From: Candidatus Tritonobacter lacicola
GTDB lineage: Bacteria; Auribacterota; Tritonobacteria; Tritonobacterales; Tritonobacteraceae
NCBI GenBank assembly: GCA_030765135.1
Contig: JAVCDC010000080.1
Location: 1 to 64,000 of the forward strand
DNA length: 64,000 bases
Reading direction: 5' to 3'
Shown here piece by piece: positions 25,701 to 34,721 of the stretch; positions within the stretch are counted from its first letter, which is position 1, and each line of letters opens with the position of its first letter. A program made the position numbers and the translations under genes. The notes under the pieces were generated by a model. It searched no databases. It was not told where the DNA came from and was given only the letters and a program-made list of their open reading frames with translations.

Positions 25701-27685
25701 GGGAGGGGGTTGTTCCCCTCATCGCCGTGCTCGTGTTGAGCGTTCTCTTCTTCCTCCCCTACTTCAAGGGCCTCAGGGCGGGGAGCGCCGTGGGGTACGG
25801 CATGATAGGCGCGGCCGAGACAGCCGGCATCCACCACGTTCTCATTCACTTCGGCGTATTTCTCTTCATCTTCTTCACCTTTTCCCTCTTCCACATAGCG
25901 GCTGGGAGGAAGGAAAAGAGGATGTTAACCGCTTTCATTACCGGGGCCGCCACGGCGGCTTTCATCGCACTCTGGGGATGGCTCGGCCCGCGCGTCGGCC
26001 CGGAGGGGAGGCAGTTCACGGCCTACGGAGCGGCGTGGGTCTACCTGGTCGTCTTCGCCTTGACGGCCTCCTGCGCTTTCGCTAGGGGGCAGGGCCGGGA
26101 GCGGATATTCGGCATGATCATCGTCCTCACGGGGCTGGTCCTCTGCATAATTGCGGAGTTTTTCTTCCTCATCGACCACATGAACACCGTGTTCAAACTC
26201 TACGTCCAGGCGTGGCTCTTCTTCTCGATAGGCGGGGCGTATTTTATCTGCCTCGCATCACGCCTCCCGGCAGGCGGGAAGCTGAAAATAACCTGGGCCG
26301 TCTGCCTCATCGTTCTTCTTGCCGCTGGCGCATTCTGCTCCGTAACAAACATGCACGCTGTTGCCGACAAGAGCTGGGTCCGCAGGGCCGGGGGGCCGGG
26401 GCTCGACGGCCTGAACTTCAAGCGGCTTAACGATCCCGACGAGTACGAGGCGATCGCGTGGATGAACGGGAATATCCCAGGAACGCCGATCGTGCTCGAG
26501 GCGTGGGGCCCCTCGTACCAGGAGTTCACCAGGATCTCGATGAACACGGGCCTGCCGACGGTCCTCGGCTGGGAGCACCACGTATTCCAGCGCGGGAACA
26601 CGCGCCAGGAGATATCCATGAGGAAATCCGATATACGGAAGATCTACAGGTCTACGGATAAAAGGTCCGTTCTGACGCTCCTGCAGAAGTACGGCATCAG
26701 GTATGTCGTAGCGGGAGACCTGGAGAGAAGGACCTACGGGGATAAGGGGACGGCCGGGTTTGACAGGGCGCCCGAGCTGTTCGACAAGGTCTATTCAGGG
26801 GGCTCGTTTTCGCTCTACAGGGTTAAGGACGTGGATTTCGAGCCGGATGCTCCGGTCCACGTCATCGAGCTTCCCGCTGTTACCATGTTCGAGGGTGACC
26901 GGGGGGACCTGCCGGGCCAGTTCGACCAGCCGAGAGCCATAGCCGTCGATGGGAAGTACGCCTATGTCAGCGACACGATGAATAACCGCATTCAGAAGTT
27001 CGTCCTCCGGGGCGCAGGCGGCGAGGATGGACGCGCGGAGGCGGGCAGGTTCGCGGCACAGTGGGGGGAGATGGACCTCAACCAGCCCTGCGGCATAGCC
27101 GTCAGAGGCAACGTGGTTTACGTGGCCGACACCTGGAACCACAGGGGCGTCATGTACACGAAGGAAGGGAAGGAGCTGGCAACGTTCGGGAGTGGCTGCT
27201 ACGGGCCCCGGGGCATAGCTGTTGACGGCAGGGGGGACATCTACCTCGCTGATACGGGTAACGGGATGGTAAGGAAGTTCGACAGGACAGGGAAGGAATT
27301 AACTACGTGGGGAAAGGAAGAAGGGTCCGGCAAGTTGAAGGGGCCCGTAGGTATCGCCGTCGACAGGAAGGACCGGGTTTACGTTGCCGACGTTGGCCAC
27401 GGGAGGATCGCCGTCTTCGACAGGAGCGGAAAATACCTTGATGAATGGAGCATCGCCGGATGGAAGGGGGGCTCTTTCGTGGAGCCCTTCCTCGCCGTGG
27501 ACAGGTCCGGCAACGTCTACGTGAGCGACCCGACGGGCAACCGCATCATCAAGTATGACGGGAGCGGGAAAGAGATAAAGGAAATAGCAGGCGGCCTCGA
27601 CCTTCCCATGGGCCTTGCCCTCGCCGACGGTTTTCTATATATATCGGAGGCTGGCGCCAACAAGATCAGCAAGGTCAGGAGGTAG
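22778..27685 (+). CDS. GT-C glycosyltransferase - DUF2298 - NHL fusion protein
   Basis: A 1635-residue membrane protein joining three modules. Residues about 1-560 are a GT39/ArnT-like glycosyltransferase (early acidic loop NPDERHIMMT, about ten membrane segments). Residues about 620-1360 are a full DUF2298 domain with EKPMDFSF, LNYYYFGY, FADLHAHVMVLPF and RISMNTGLPTVLGW, matching the protein at 19397. Residues about 1370-1635 are six NHL repeats such as PRGIAVDGRGDIYLADTGN, predicted to form a six-bladed propeller outside the membrane. No stop or frameshift interrupts it. The fusion implies that the GT-C and DUF2298 parts act in one pathway, with the propeller binding the substrate, glycan or a partner (inference). 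RBS is weak; the start is ATG 22778, just after repeat DNA. Confidence 0.85.
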   Translation: MSRKKVILILVAILACGAALRFYGLDWGAPPMDPNPDERHIMMTTGRMLSERDLNPKTFSYGSLHFYILYGACRLLFTMFGGGPGVPFESLIMTGRYIAAAFGVLTILATYFLGRRLYSTRTGLIAALFLCLSVLHIQLSHFYIVDVVMALFCVCAILCASRLTGPGPRRLRWFVLLGACIGLSIATKFSGVPLFLVPCAVLVWGLKDRAGRRKIWFGFAVTVVVALAVWFVCEPYAFVGERAPARPDAPMKDRVMYSLFSRQFAHDIIEQGNMVKGYEFCSLPWTIQYENTMPYFYHLGELLNWWMGWPLGLSCLLGTLLVMARNVKRAERRDILILLWLLPVFLIIGGFKVKFPRYTVPLFPFLCVFGGNLFDVLLRRAAASRRRARLKRAAVAVMLAVVVCCSLFYSVAFVRIYGGPHNWIRASAWMYENIPRGSVIVREEVWDDELPVSVPGCRNIRYKKALLGLYGRDDRTKLAGIAGKLASADFIVMSTRRIYGTTLQDPGRFPVTGMFYRLLFSQKLGYELVKTFTSHPGLMGVTFNDDCADESFSVYDHPKVVIFKKVVDLDPGQIRALIESPPAEVAAITRAEILRAGEGGVKPVRGWEYGRLPRISGRAGSQLWQALRWLLVVEVLGLLALPLAAVIFSDFRDRGYILSKLLAILIVSYASWLLASLGWVGFSLRSSLLAVLFLAILSLAAIARNRGGLFVFPRGSGKIIVVEELVFLTVFMLYLSIRALNPDIYWGEKPMDFSFLNIIMRSGSFPPMEPWFSGTPLNYYYFGYCVTAVMSQLSAAQTSVAFNLANALVPALVAGGVFSLVHEMTKRVRWGVLGVFFATIMGNLDGVRQYAVSSSSHLYKAGIWDRFWATSRVLPHPSINEYPNWGFLFADLHAHVMVLPFAVLGFCVAYCLLKARENLVLKVLVAGLVLGALLFTNIWNYPVGAALFAVVLLFRGAAMKGRSAGIAARAASVVREGVVPLIAVLVLSVLFFLPYFKGLRAGSAVGYGMIGAAETAGIHHVLIHFGVFLFIFFTFSLFHIAAGRKEKRMLTAFITGAATAAFIALWGWLGPRVGPEGRQFTAYGAAWVYLVVFALTASCAFARGQGRERIFGMIIVLTGLVLCIIAEFFFLIDHMNTVFKLYVQAWLFFSIGGAYFICLASRLPAGGKLKITWAVCLIVLLAAGAFCSVTNMHAVADKSWVRRAGGPGLDGLNFKRLNDPDEYEAIAWMNGNIPGTPIVLEAWGPSYQEFTRISMNTGLPTVLGWEHHVFQRGNTRQEISMRKSDIRKIYRSTDKRSVLTLLQKYGIRYVVAGDLERRTYGDKGTAGFDRAPELFDKVYSGGSFSLYRVKDVDFEPDAPVHVIELPAVTMFEGDRGDLPGQFDQPRAIAVDGKYAYVSDTMNNRIQKFVLRGAGGEDGRAEAGRFAAQWGEMDLNQPCGIAVRGNVVYVADTWNHRGVMYTKEGKELATFGSGCYGPRGIAVDGRGDIYLADTGNGMVRKFDRTGKELTTWGKEEGSGKLKGPVGIAVDRKDRVYVADVGHGRIAVFDRSGKYLDEWSIAGWKGGSFVEPFLAVDRSGNVYVSDPTGNRIIKYDGSGKEIKEIAGGLDLPMGLALADGFLYISEAGANKISKVRR

Positions 27686-27742
27686 AGGAGCGGCGGCCGT
27701 CACGCGGGTGCTCCGTGAAAGGGAATACTGTATAAAAAAAAG

Positions 27743-27886
27743 AAAACCGCGGATTTGGCGGATTAGACGGATTGGGAAAAACAAAATAGGTTATTTTTAA
27801 TCAGCATAATCCGCGGTTATATTTAGAATAATAGTTACTGCGTGAAGGAAAAAGTAACCGCGGATTAAACGGATTAGGCGGATTGT
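27743..27886. repeat. Family B palindrome copy 4
   Basis: Begins AAACCGCGGATTTGGCGGATT and continues through AATCCGCGGTTATATTTAG-type words. Bases 27811-27886 equal 21846-21921 exactly. At 21921 the sequence goes on into the GxxExxY gene, but here it goes on into unrelated DNA, so this copy carries no gene. It fills most of the 300-base gap 27686-27985; no gene is seen there. Confidence 0.88.
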
Positions 27887-27985
27887 TTTCAGGCAATGAA
27901 AGAGTTTGGAAAGGAGATCGTGCATGGCGAATGGTAGTGTGATCCTGGCGCAGTCCACGGCGGTTGTGCTGGGGAGGAGTTTCCG

Positions 27986-29116
27986 TTGATCAAGGCATTG
28001 GTGGTTTTCGGCACCCGCCCTGAGGCGATCAAACTCGCCCCCGTAATACTCGAGATGCGCCGGCACAGGAAGCAATTCAAGACCATTGTCTGCGTGACAG
28101 CGCAGCACCGCGAGATGCTCGACCACGTCCTTAGGCTCTTCAGGATAAAGGTTGATTATGATCTCAAGCTTATGCGTCGAAATCAGACCCTGACCCGGCT
28201 GACATCAAAGCTTCTCCTCTCGCTCCAGAGGATTGTCACACTGGTCAAGCCCGACCTGATCCTGGTTCAAGGTGACACCACGACCACCTTCGCGGCGTCC
28301 CTGATTTCTTTTTACAACGGGGTGAAGATAGGCCATGTCGAGGCGGGTTTGAGGACCTACAACAAGCACGCACCCTTCCCGGAGGAGATGAACAGGAAGA
28401 TCACGGGCGCCCTGGCGGATATACACTTTTCACCGACCGTGGTGGCAAGGGACAATCTCCTGAACGAGGGCGTGCTCTCCGAGAGAATATTCGTGACCGG
28501 CAACACGGCGATCGATGCCCTCCTTCTGACTTCCGATATTCCGGAGAGCAAGAGATACCGGTCTATAATGAAAAAGCTCGCTCCCTCCGGGCGGATGCTG
28601 CTGGTCACCGGTCACAGGAGGGAGAGTTTCGGCGTTCCCTTTAAAAATATTTTTACCGCCATAGCGACTATCGTCGAGAAAAATAAGGATGTTGAGGTGG
28701 TGTTTCCCGTTCACATGAATCCAAACGTGGCGGACATGGCAAAGAGGCTCCTCGGCGGGACCAGGCGTATCCACCTTATCCAGCCCGTTGACTACGGTGT
28801 GATGGTGCACCTGATGAAGAGCTGCCATCTGATTCTCACCGATTCGGGAGGGATACAGGAGGAGGCGCCTTCCCTCGATAAGCCCGTTCTCATACTCAGG
28901 GACGTAACTGAGAGGCCTGAGGTCCTCGCCACGGGCGCCGGTATGCTCGTGGGGACGGGAACGAAGGGGATAATTCTTAAGAGCCAGGCGGTGCTGGATA
29001 ACCGCGGCGGCATTTACCGCAAAATGGCCCGGGCGAAAAACCCATACGGCGACGGGAAGGCTGCCAGGAAAATAGTTGATATTTTGCTTAATAAATTTGC
29101 GAGCGCAGCGAGCTAA
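27986..29116 (+). CDS. wecB: UDP-N-acetylglucosamine 2-epimerase (non-hydrolysing)
   Basis: Cytoplasmic enzyme interconverting UDP-GlcNAc and UDP-ManNAc, which supplies ManNAc-type sugars for surface polysaccharides. It has full family length (376 residues). Visible marks are FGTRPEAIKLAPV at the N-terminus, TAQHREML, QGDTTTTFAASL, GHVEAGLRT, VTGHRRESFG and DSGGIQEEAPSLDKPV followed by TERPE. The start is TTG 27986 with a strong GGGGAGGAG upstream. The last residues NKFASAAS and the stop are encoded by a family A palindrome (29090-29121). The GT2 gene follows after three bases. Confidence 0.93.
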   Translation: MIKALVVFGTRPEAIKLAPVILEMRRHRKQFKTIVCVTAQHREMLDHVLRLFRIKVDYDLKLMRRNQTLTRLTSKLLLSLQRIVTLVKPDLILVQGDTTTTFAASLISFYNGVKIGHVEAGLRTYNKHAPFPEEMNRKITGALADIHFSPTVVARDNLLNEGVLSERIFVTGNTAIDALLLTSDIPESKRYRSIMKKLAPSGRMLLVTGHRRESFGVPFKNIFTAIATIVEKNKDVEVVFPVHMNPNVADMAKRLLGGTRRIHLIQPVDYGVMVHLMKSCHLILTDSGGIQEEAPSLDKPVLILRDVTERPEVLATGAGMLVGTGTKGIILKSQAVLDNRGGIYRKMARAKNPYGDGKAARKIVDILLNKFASAAS

Positions 29117-29121
29117 TTTAT
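29090..29121. repeat. Family A palindrome spanning wecB stop and GT2 start (copy 3)
   Basis: A 32-base element that differs from the copy at 62565 at only two positions. It contains the last eight wecB codons and stop, and its final two bases are the first two of the ATG at 29120. Confidence 0.9.
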
Positions 29122-29884
29122 GAGGAAGGTGATTATAGTATTGCCTGTTTTCAACGAGGCTCGGGCGCTTCCTGCGCTGCTTGAAAAAATAAGAGGTCTC
29201 GATGAGAAACTGGATGGGCGCGTTGTGGTTATCGCGGTGGACGACGGCAGCCGGGATGCCACTCCCTCGATTATCAGGGATGCGGGCAATGAGATGGAGG
29301 TTATTTGCGTCACCCATCCGGCCAACGAGGGGTTGAGGAAGACCATGCAGGACGGCTACGATGCAGCCGTCCGGATTGCCGCGCCGGATGATGTTGTCGT
29401 CACGATGGACGGCGACGACACGCAGGATCCCGCGTACATAAAGACGATGATCGAGAAGCTGGACGAGGGGTACGATGTTGTTATCGCCTCGAGGTACCGG
29501 AAAGGTTCGCGGGTCATGGGCGTGCCGCTGTTGAGAAGGGTCTTCAGCCTGGGCGCCAACCTGCTTTGCCGCGTCTTTCTGCATATAGACAATATCAGGG
29601 ATTACGCGTGCGGTTTCAGGGTATTCCGCGGGCGGCTGCTAAAGGATTGCCTGGACCGTTACGGCGACGGGTTCCTCGGAATAAAGGGGTACGGCTTTAT
29701 ATGCTCGGTGGAGGCGATAGTAAAGGCGGCGTCGCTGGGCGCCGCCTTTGCCGAGGTACCTTTCGAGCTCCGCTACGACCGCAGGGAGGGGCAGAGCAAG
29801 ATGCGTCCTGGGCGGACTATCTTGGGCTATTTCGTGCTCGTATGGAGGAGCAGGGCGATGAAAAAAAGTATAGGGGGGAGATAG
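29120..29884 (+). CDS. Family 2 glycosyltransferase, DPM1-like
   Basis: Resembles dolichol/polyprenyl-phosphate mannose synthases: transfers a sugar from a nucleotide donor to a polyprenyl phosphate at the cytoplasmic face. The GT-A fold marks are LPVFNEARALPALL, the donor-binding VDDGSRDATP, and the metal-binding TMDGDDTQDP, then DYACGFRVFR and a C-terminal YDRREGQSKMRPGRTI as in DPM1. There is no C-terminal membrane domain, so it is the soluble or peripheral type. Its product would feed the GT-C enzymes encoded downstream, which use polyprenyl-phosphate sugars. The start lies at the edge of a family A repeat, without an obvious RBS. Confidence 0.9.
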   Translation: MRKVIIVLPVFNEARALPALLEKIRGLDEKLDGRVVVIAVDDGSRDATPSIIRDAGNEMEVICVTHPANEGLRKTMQDGYDAAVRIAAPDDVVVTMDGDDTQDPAYIKTMIEKLDEGYDVVIASRYRKGSRVMGVPLLRRVFSLGANLLCRVFLHIDNIRDYACGFRVFRGRLLKDCLDRYGDGFLGIKGYGFICSVEAIVKAASLGAAFAEVPFELRYDRREGQSKMRPGRTILGYFVLVWRSRAMKKSIGGR

Positions 29885-29895
29885 AAAGGTTGAGG

Positions 29896-32616
29896 ATGAC
29901 CGGTCCGCAGAATCGAGCTTTTCGAAGCCGGCATTATGCCGCCGGCCTGCTTCTGCTGGGTATATTGGCCCTCGCCGGGATAATCCGGGTTTATAATCTG
30001 CGTGACAATCCCGCCGGCCTCTTCTGCGATGAGGCCGCACTCGGCTACAACGCCTATTCGATCCTCGAGACCGGCAGGGACGAGAACGGCGTAAGGTTCC
30101 CCCTTTACATCTGGTCGTTCGGCGGCTACAAGAACCCGATCTATATCTACACGGCGATCATTCCGATTGCGCTCTTTGGCCTTGACGAGTTCAGCCTCCG
30201 TTTAACATCTGTTTTTTTTGGTCTTTTAACCATCTGGGGTGTATATCTTCTTCTTTCGGAGATTCTCGACCGCAAAGCAGGTCTGGTGGCGGCGCTGCTG
30301 CTGGCGGTAACTCACTGGCACATCCATTTCAGCCGCATAGCGTTCGAGCTGGTCTCCCTTCCCGCCTTTTTCGTCCTCGGTTTCTATTTCCTGGTGAGGG
30401 GGGTGAAGCGGAAGAAGAACTGGTGCTGGTACGTGAGCGCCGTCTTCTTCGGCCTGTGCTTTTACGCGTACGCGCCTTCCAAACTCCAGGTTCCGCTCTT
30501 CCTGCTAGGCGCGGCGATAATTTACATAAAGGAAGTATGGCGGAGGAAAATCGGGTTTCTCCTGGCGCTGGCGGTTTTTGCCCTTACCGTTGCCCCCTCC
30601 CTGCACTTCAGTTACAAGAACAAGGCGCGGGCCCAGCGGTACTTCAAATCGACGTCTATATTCAGGAACGAGAATGACACTGGGAAGCTGGCGTCGACTT
30701 TCTGGAAAAATTACAGGGCCTTTTACGATAGGGAGTTTTTGTTTGAAGATCAACGTGACCCCGTCATCAGGCATAGTGTGCGAAATTTCGGCGTTTACCC
30801 TCGTTACTTTTTACCTCTTTCACTTCTGGGTTTGCTGTTTATCTTTGTCAGGCGGGACAGGAACATGTTTCTTGTACTCATCTGGCTTGCCCTGTACCCG
30901 GCGGCTGCCGGCCTGATGACCGAGATACCGAGCGCGTCGCGAAGCTTTATCGGGGTCCCTGTTCTGCCGATTATATGCGGCTATGGCCTGTACTGCGTGT
31001 TTACGCTGGTTGGCGGGATCAGGTGGAGATGGGTTGCCTTCGGCATAGAAGGTGCAATATTACTGGCTGTCGGCTATTACCTTATTGATGATCTCAGGCT
31101 TTATCTACACGAATACTTTGTTAAGTACCCGAAGTATTCTGCCGCCGGCATGGGCGGGTTTCAGCACGGTTACCGCGACGCGATCCGTTACATGGAGAGC
31201 AGGCGGGATGATTACGATCTGCTGATGCTCACCACGACGAGTACGCACCAGCCGTATATCTTCGCCCTTTTCTACTCCGGCATGGATCCTGCGAGATACC
31301 TGAAGACCAGGTATCCCGGCTATCTGATCCTCTCCCCGAAAGAGTACAGGCGCTACTCGCTCGATAAAAAAATCCTCTACTTGCTCAGGGAGGAGGACTT
31401 AAAGCTTTTCTCGGATCTTGATGCGAAAAAGGTGACTCACTCCCCGGACGGTCGAAAGCAGTTCACGGTCGCCGAAATCCGGAAGAGAAAGGATTACATA
31501 ACGGACTGGATGACCGTGGGCTTGTTTGACAACAGGGGTGGGAGGGGGAGGAGGGACTTTATCGACGTCTATAATTTTGACCTTTCGGAGAGCTACGACG
31601 GACGCTACGGCGGGGTGAAGTGGCGGCGGATGAATAAACAATTCATCGAGGCGAACTTCAACGCCTTTTACGCAAGGCAGCCCACCGACGGCACGCGGGG
31701 GAACCCCGAGAACGTCTGCGCCTACGCCGTCAACTACTTCGACTGTCCCTCCGGGAGGGAGGCGGTGATCGAGGTCGCCGGCTCTCCCGACCGCTATTCA
31801 TTGTGGCTGAACAGGAAAAAGGTCGTGCGGAACGCCTTCATCCGCTCGGAGATGGCAGTCGATACCTATCCCGTCGAGCTTGCCGCGGGTGAGAACGAGC
31901 TTTTGGTCAAGACCTACGAGAGCGTCGGGGGCTGGCACCTGCTGGTGAGGATCGTCTCCCCCCTCGGTGAGGATTTCGACGACCTCTCTTTTCATCACAG
32001 CCCGCGCAGTCCGCACGCGAGACGGCCGGAGCGTCCGAAGGCGCGGGCACGTTCGAAGGAGCGAATCCGCACGAAGGAGAGGAGGGAAAAGAAGGGGGAG
32101 TTCCAGATCGTGGAGGGATTCGCGGACGTGGTGAGCTATGACAACACCCAGGGGGAGTACGCTGACGGGCGGGGCGGCGCCGAGGGCTGGTGGGAGTATT
32201 ACCGCGCGGGCGGCGAGGAGGTGACCTGGGAGACGGCACCGTGTCCGGAAAAGAAGGAGACCGTCTTCGTATTCTACGGGCAGACGGGCGAGGACGCGGG
32301 GAGGGCGCAGCTTTCCTGTGACGGGAAGCCGGTCCTCGCCTTCGACACGGGGTTTGCGGGTGACGGCGAGTGGAGCTCCGGCGGGTTCCGGCTTGTGAAG
32401 CTCGACATGGGAACCGTCGCAGGCCACTGCGGCCTCTACTTTCTCGCGGTTCCCAAGGATACTATAACCCCCGGCAAGCCCCTGGGGCTCACGGTCTCCC
32501 ACGTCGATGGAGGCAACGTCTCATGGTTCATGATAAAAGATTACAAGGATAACGTTTCCCGGGAGCATGTGGGCGAAACCGATCTCCCTCCCGGCATACG
32601 CTCCTCGCCGGAATGA
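29896..32616 (+). CDS. GT39-type (GT-C) membrane glycosyltransferase with C-terminal sandwich domain
   Basis: Polyprenyl-phosphate-sugar-dependent glycosyltransferase with an active site on the outer face. From ATG 29896 it is 906 residues. The first loop carries the conserved acidic pair in GLFCDEAALGYNAYSIL; about 10-12 transmembrane segments follow to about residue 400. After a soluble middle part, the C-terminal half (about 560-906) looks like beta-rich carbohydrate-binding modules (CPSGREAVIEVAGSPDRYSL; DGEWSSGGFRLVKLD), separated by a Lys/Arg-rich linker. A longer frame opens at 29566, but that stretch lies inside the GT2 gene and is not membrane-like; ATG 29896 has GGTTGAGG just upstream. 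Confidence 0.85.
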   Translation: MTGPQNRAFRSRHYAAGLLLLGILALAGIIRVYNLRDNPAGLFCDEAALGYNAYSILETGRDENGVRFPLYIWSFGGYKNPIYIYTAIIPIALFGLDEFSLRLTSVFFGLLTIWGVYLLLSEILDRKAGLVAALLLAVTHWHIHFSRIAFELVSLPAFFVLGFYFLVRGVKRKKNWCWYVSAVFFGLCFYAYAPSKLQVPLFLLGAAIIYIKEVWRRKIGFLLALAVFALTVAPSLHFSYKNKARAQRYFKSTSIFRNENDTGKLASTFWKNYRAFYDREFLFEDQRDPVIRHSVRNFGVYPRYFLPLSLLGLLFIFVRRDRNMFLVLIWLALYPAAAGLMTEIPSASRSFIGVPVLPIICGYGLYCVFTLVGGIRWRWVAFGIEGAILLAVGYYLIDDLRLYLHEYFVKYPKYSAAGMGGFQHGYRDAIRYMESRRDDYDLLMLTTTSTHQPYIFALFYSGMDPARYLKTRYPGYLILSPKEYRRYSLDKKILYLLREEDLKLFSDLDAKKVTHSPDGRKQFTVAEIRKRKDYITDWMTVGLFDNRGGRGRRDFIDVYNFDLSESYDGRYGGVKWRRMNKQFIEANFNAFYARQPTDGTRGNPENVCAYAVNYFDCPSGREAVIEVAGSPDRYSLWLNRKKVVRNAFIRSEMAVDTYPVELAAGENELLVKTYESVGGWHLLVRIVSPLGEDFDDLSFHHSPRSPHARRPERPKARARSKERIRTKERREKKGEFQIVEGFADVVSYDNTQGEYADGRGGAEGWWEYYRAGGEEVTWETAPCPEKKETVFVFYGQTGEDAGRAQLSCDGKPVLAFDTGFAGDGEWSSGGFRLVKLDMGTVAGHCGLYFLAVPKDTITPGKPLGLTVSHVDGGNVSWFMIKDYKDNVSREHVGETDLPPGIRSSPE

Positions 32617-32630
32617 ACTGCGTGTGACAT

Positions 32631-34691
32631 ATGAATTTCCCCGATTCCAAAAGGAAGGCATTCTCTTGGCAGAGTGCATGTGATATTTGTCTCGTGCTGT
32701 GTATCTCCGGTTCGGGCCTGGGCCAGTATTTCATAACCACGAGGCAGCACCTCACCCTTGCCCTCTGGCTCTTTGTCCCCTCCGTCGCGGGGTGCGCGCT
32801 ATTGTTGGGAATAAGCGGGGTGCCGGGGCTGGTTGAGGGTTGCGCCCCCTCATGGAAGATTGTGAGGGGGAGAGGCTCCCTCGCCCGCCTCACCGCGTTC
32901 ATCCTCAGCGCTGCTGGTATAGCCCTTCTCGTCTACACGTCCAGGCTCATGTTCTATAGGTGGGGGGAATACTATTTCATATCCATAGGGCTGTACGGTG
33001 CGGGGCTCGCTTTCCTCGCCGTCGGCCTCAACCACGTGGGGCGGTCTGTGGTGAAGGCGCGCCTCCCCTGGCGTGCGGGCCGTAAGCTGGAAATTACCTT
33101 GCTCGTGCTCGTCCTCGCCGTGGGGGTCTTCATGCGGTCATACAGGCTGGATTACTATCCGCCTCCCGACGGCGTCTCCTGCGTCGAGGAGCCCCAGCAG
33201 GGGCACCGCGCGTTTAAAATGCTATACGGCAAGTCCCACCCCTGGGAGTACTACGAGTCCAATCTGGTAACGCTCCTCACGTTTAAGACCCTTGGTATGA
33301 GCTTACTTACCTTACGGGTGAACGCAGTGGTAATGGCCTGCCTGACGCTCGTTCCTTTCTACCTCCTGGTGAGGCTCATGATGGGGTGGAAAGTCTCCCT
33401 GGCGGTCACCTTTCTGTTTTCGGTCTCCCGCTGGCACCTGTGCTACGCGAGGATATCCCACAACGTCTTTTTACCCGTATTCTTCGTAATATTGTGCATC
33501 TACCTGTTGGTGAGGACCCGGTATTCGTGGAAGCCGTCCAACTACGTGTGGGTGGGCCTCCTCGCGGCCGTCCTGCTTTTTTCCTACGCCGGCTATCGGG
33601 CGACGATCATCATTGCTGGTTACTACCTCGTCGAGAAGATCGTCCGGGGGGCGTGGGGGTGGAGGAAGCGTCCGGGGAGGGGCGGCGACGTTGTCTGCGC
33701 CTCCCTCGGAAGAACCGCCCTCGGCTTGCTTATCGCCCTGGGCGTCGCGCTCGCCATCGCGCTTCCCATGTTCAACCAGGTACAGTCGGCTCGCTACTAT
33801 TTCGAGGCAGCCAGCCGAACCACCCAGCCCTATGGGGGGTATTACGCCGAGAAGGATTTCCACCAGTACCTTAAGCTGAGGTGGAGGAGGATCGTTGCCA
33901 CCGCAGGATTGCTCACGTACCGCGGCGACGACGCTCGGACGATGAATCTTCCGTCCGAGCCCATGATGGACCCCCTGAGCGGCTTGTTGTTCTTTCTCGG
34001 TTTCGCATACTGTATCGTCACGATGGGGAAGGACGAACACCTGTTCTTCGCGGTGGTGTTGCTGGCTGGAGTGTTCCTGGGGGCGATATTCGTTCACAAT
34101 TTCGACCCGCGCCGGCTGATCGGCATTATTCCCCTCCTCTATATATTCGTCGCGTTCTCCCTCTCCGCCCTCTGGACGTATGTGAGCAGCCGCGGGTCCC
34201 GGCCGGCCCGCGGTGTCTTCATCGCCCTCGTGGTAGCCGTTTGTCTCTTCTCCTTCTGGTACAACTACACCACATTCTTCTGCGCCCAGATCAGCGATAA
34301 AAGTGTTCGCGCGTCGTGGAAGAACCATTACACGATCCTGATCGAGCATATAAAAGACCTCCATGAGGACAGCTACGTTGTTGTCATGAGCCCGATCATA
34401 CACAATTTGTTTATACCGAACGACTACGAGTGGATGTACAAGGCGCAAGGGAAGTGCGTTCGCACTTTCGATGAGATCTTTCCCCTGCCGGAGCAAGAAA
34501 ATGTCATCGTTATCTTTCAGGCCCCGCATAATGTGGAGGCGCTTGCCAAAAGGTTCGGAAAGATGCACCCCGGCGCATCGTGCAGATACCACACCGACCC
34601 GGACAGAAATGATTTGCGAATAGCAGTCTGTACCCTGGATAACCGCGTTTCCGCGCCCGGTGAAAAAGATCCCGGTGTTAAAGAGAAGTAG
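32631..34691 (+). CDS. GT39-type (GT-C) membrane glycosyltransferase
   Basis: A 686-residue polytopic membrane protein. It begins with four hydrophobic segments (about 15-150) before the GT-C core, which starts at VFMRSYRLDYYPPPDGVSC. The acidic residues expected in the first outer loop appear as SCVEEPQQGHRAF. Further membrane segments run to about residue 550, and a short C-terminal extracytoplasmic part ends the protein. The architecture (extra N-terminal helices, then core) resembles that of the protein at 39682. Likely to add a sugar from a lipid carrier to a surface glycan or protein; the acceptor is unknown. Co-directional, 14 bases after the preceding GT-C gene. Confidence 0.82.
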   Translation: MNFPDSKRKAFSWQSACDICLVLCISGSGLGQYFITTRQHLTLALWLFVPSVAGCALLLGISGVPGLVEGCAPSWKIVRGRGSLARLTAFILSAAGIALLVYTSRLMFYRWGEYYFISIGLYGAGLAFLAVGLNHVGRSVVKARLPWRAGRKLEITLLVLVLAVGVFMRSYRLDYYPPPDGVSCVEEPQQGHRAFKMLYGKSHPWEYYESNLVTLLTFKTLGMSLLTLRVNAVVMACLTLVPFYLLVRLMMGWKVSLAVTFLFSVSRWHLCYARISHNVFLPVFFVILCIYLLVRTRYSWKPSNYVWVGLLAAVLLFSYAGYRATIIIAGYYLVEKIVRGAWGWRKRPGRGGDVVCASLGRTALGLLIALGVALAIALPMFNQVQSARYYFEAASRTTQPYGGYYAEKDFHQYLKLRWRRIVATAGLLTYRGDDARTMNLPSEPMMDPLSGLLFFLGFAYCIVTMGKDEHLFFAVVLLAGVFLGAIFVHNFDPRRLIGIIPLLYIFVAFSLSALWTYVSSRGSRPARGVFIALVVAVCLFSFWYNYTTFFCAQISDKSVRASWKNHYTILIEHIKDLHEDSYVVVMSPIIHNLFIPNDYEWMYKAQGKCVRTFDEIFPLPEQENVIVIFQAPHNVEALAKRFGKMHPGASCRYHTDPDRNDLRIAVCTLDNRVSAPGEKDPGVKEK

Positions 34692-34721
34692 AGATGTCAG
34701 CGATTCGCGTTGCTGAATGAG

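Noticed and set aside
24752..25894. 380-codon minus-strand frame opposite the fusion protein
   Set aside because: It is opposite the DUF2298 domain and is a Glu/Arg/Asp-rich antisense frame without hydrophobic core or motif.
28430..29584. Long minus-strand frame opposite wecB and GT2
   Set aside because: It lies entirely opposite two well-supported genes and its His/Arg/Pro-rich translation shows no domain.
29566..29895. N-terminal extension of the GT-C frame into the GT2 gene
   Set aside because: The stretch is Arg/Pro-rich out-of-frame translation of the GT2 gene; the membrane protein begins sensibly at ATG 29896 with an RBS-like sequence.
33471..34592. 373-codon minus-strand frame opposite a GT-C gene
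   Set aside because: Antisense to conserved membrane segments; no recognisable protein features.
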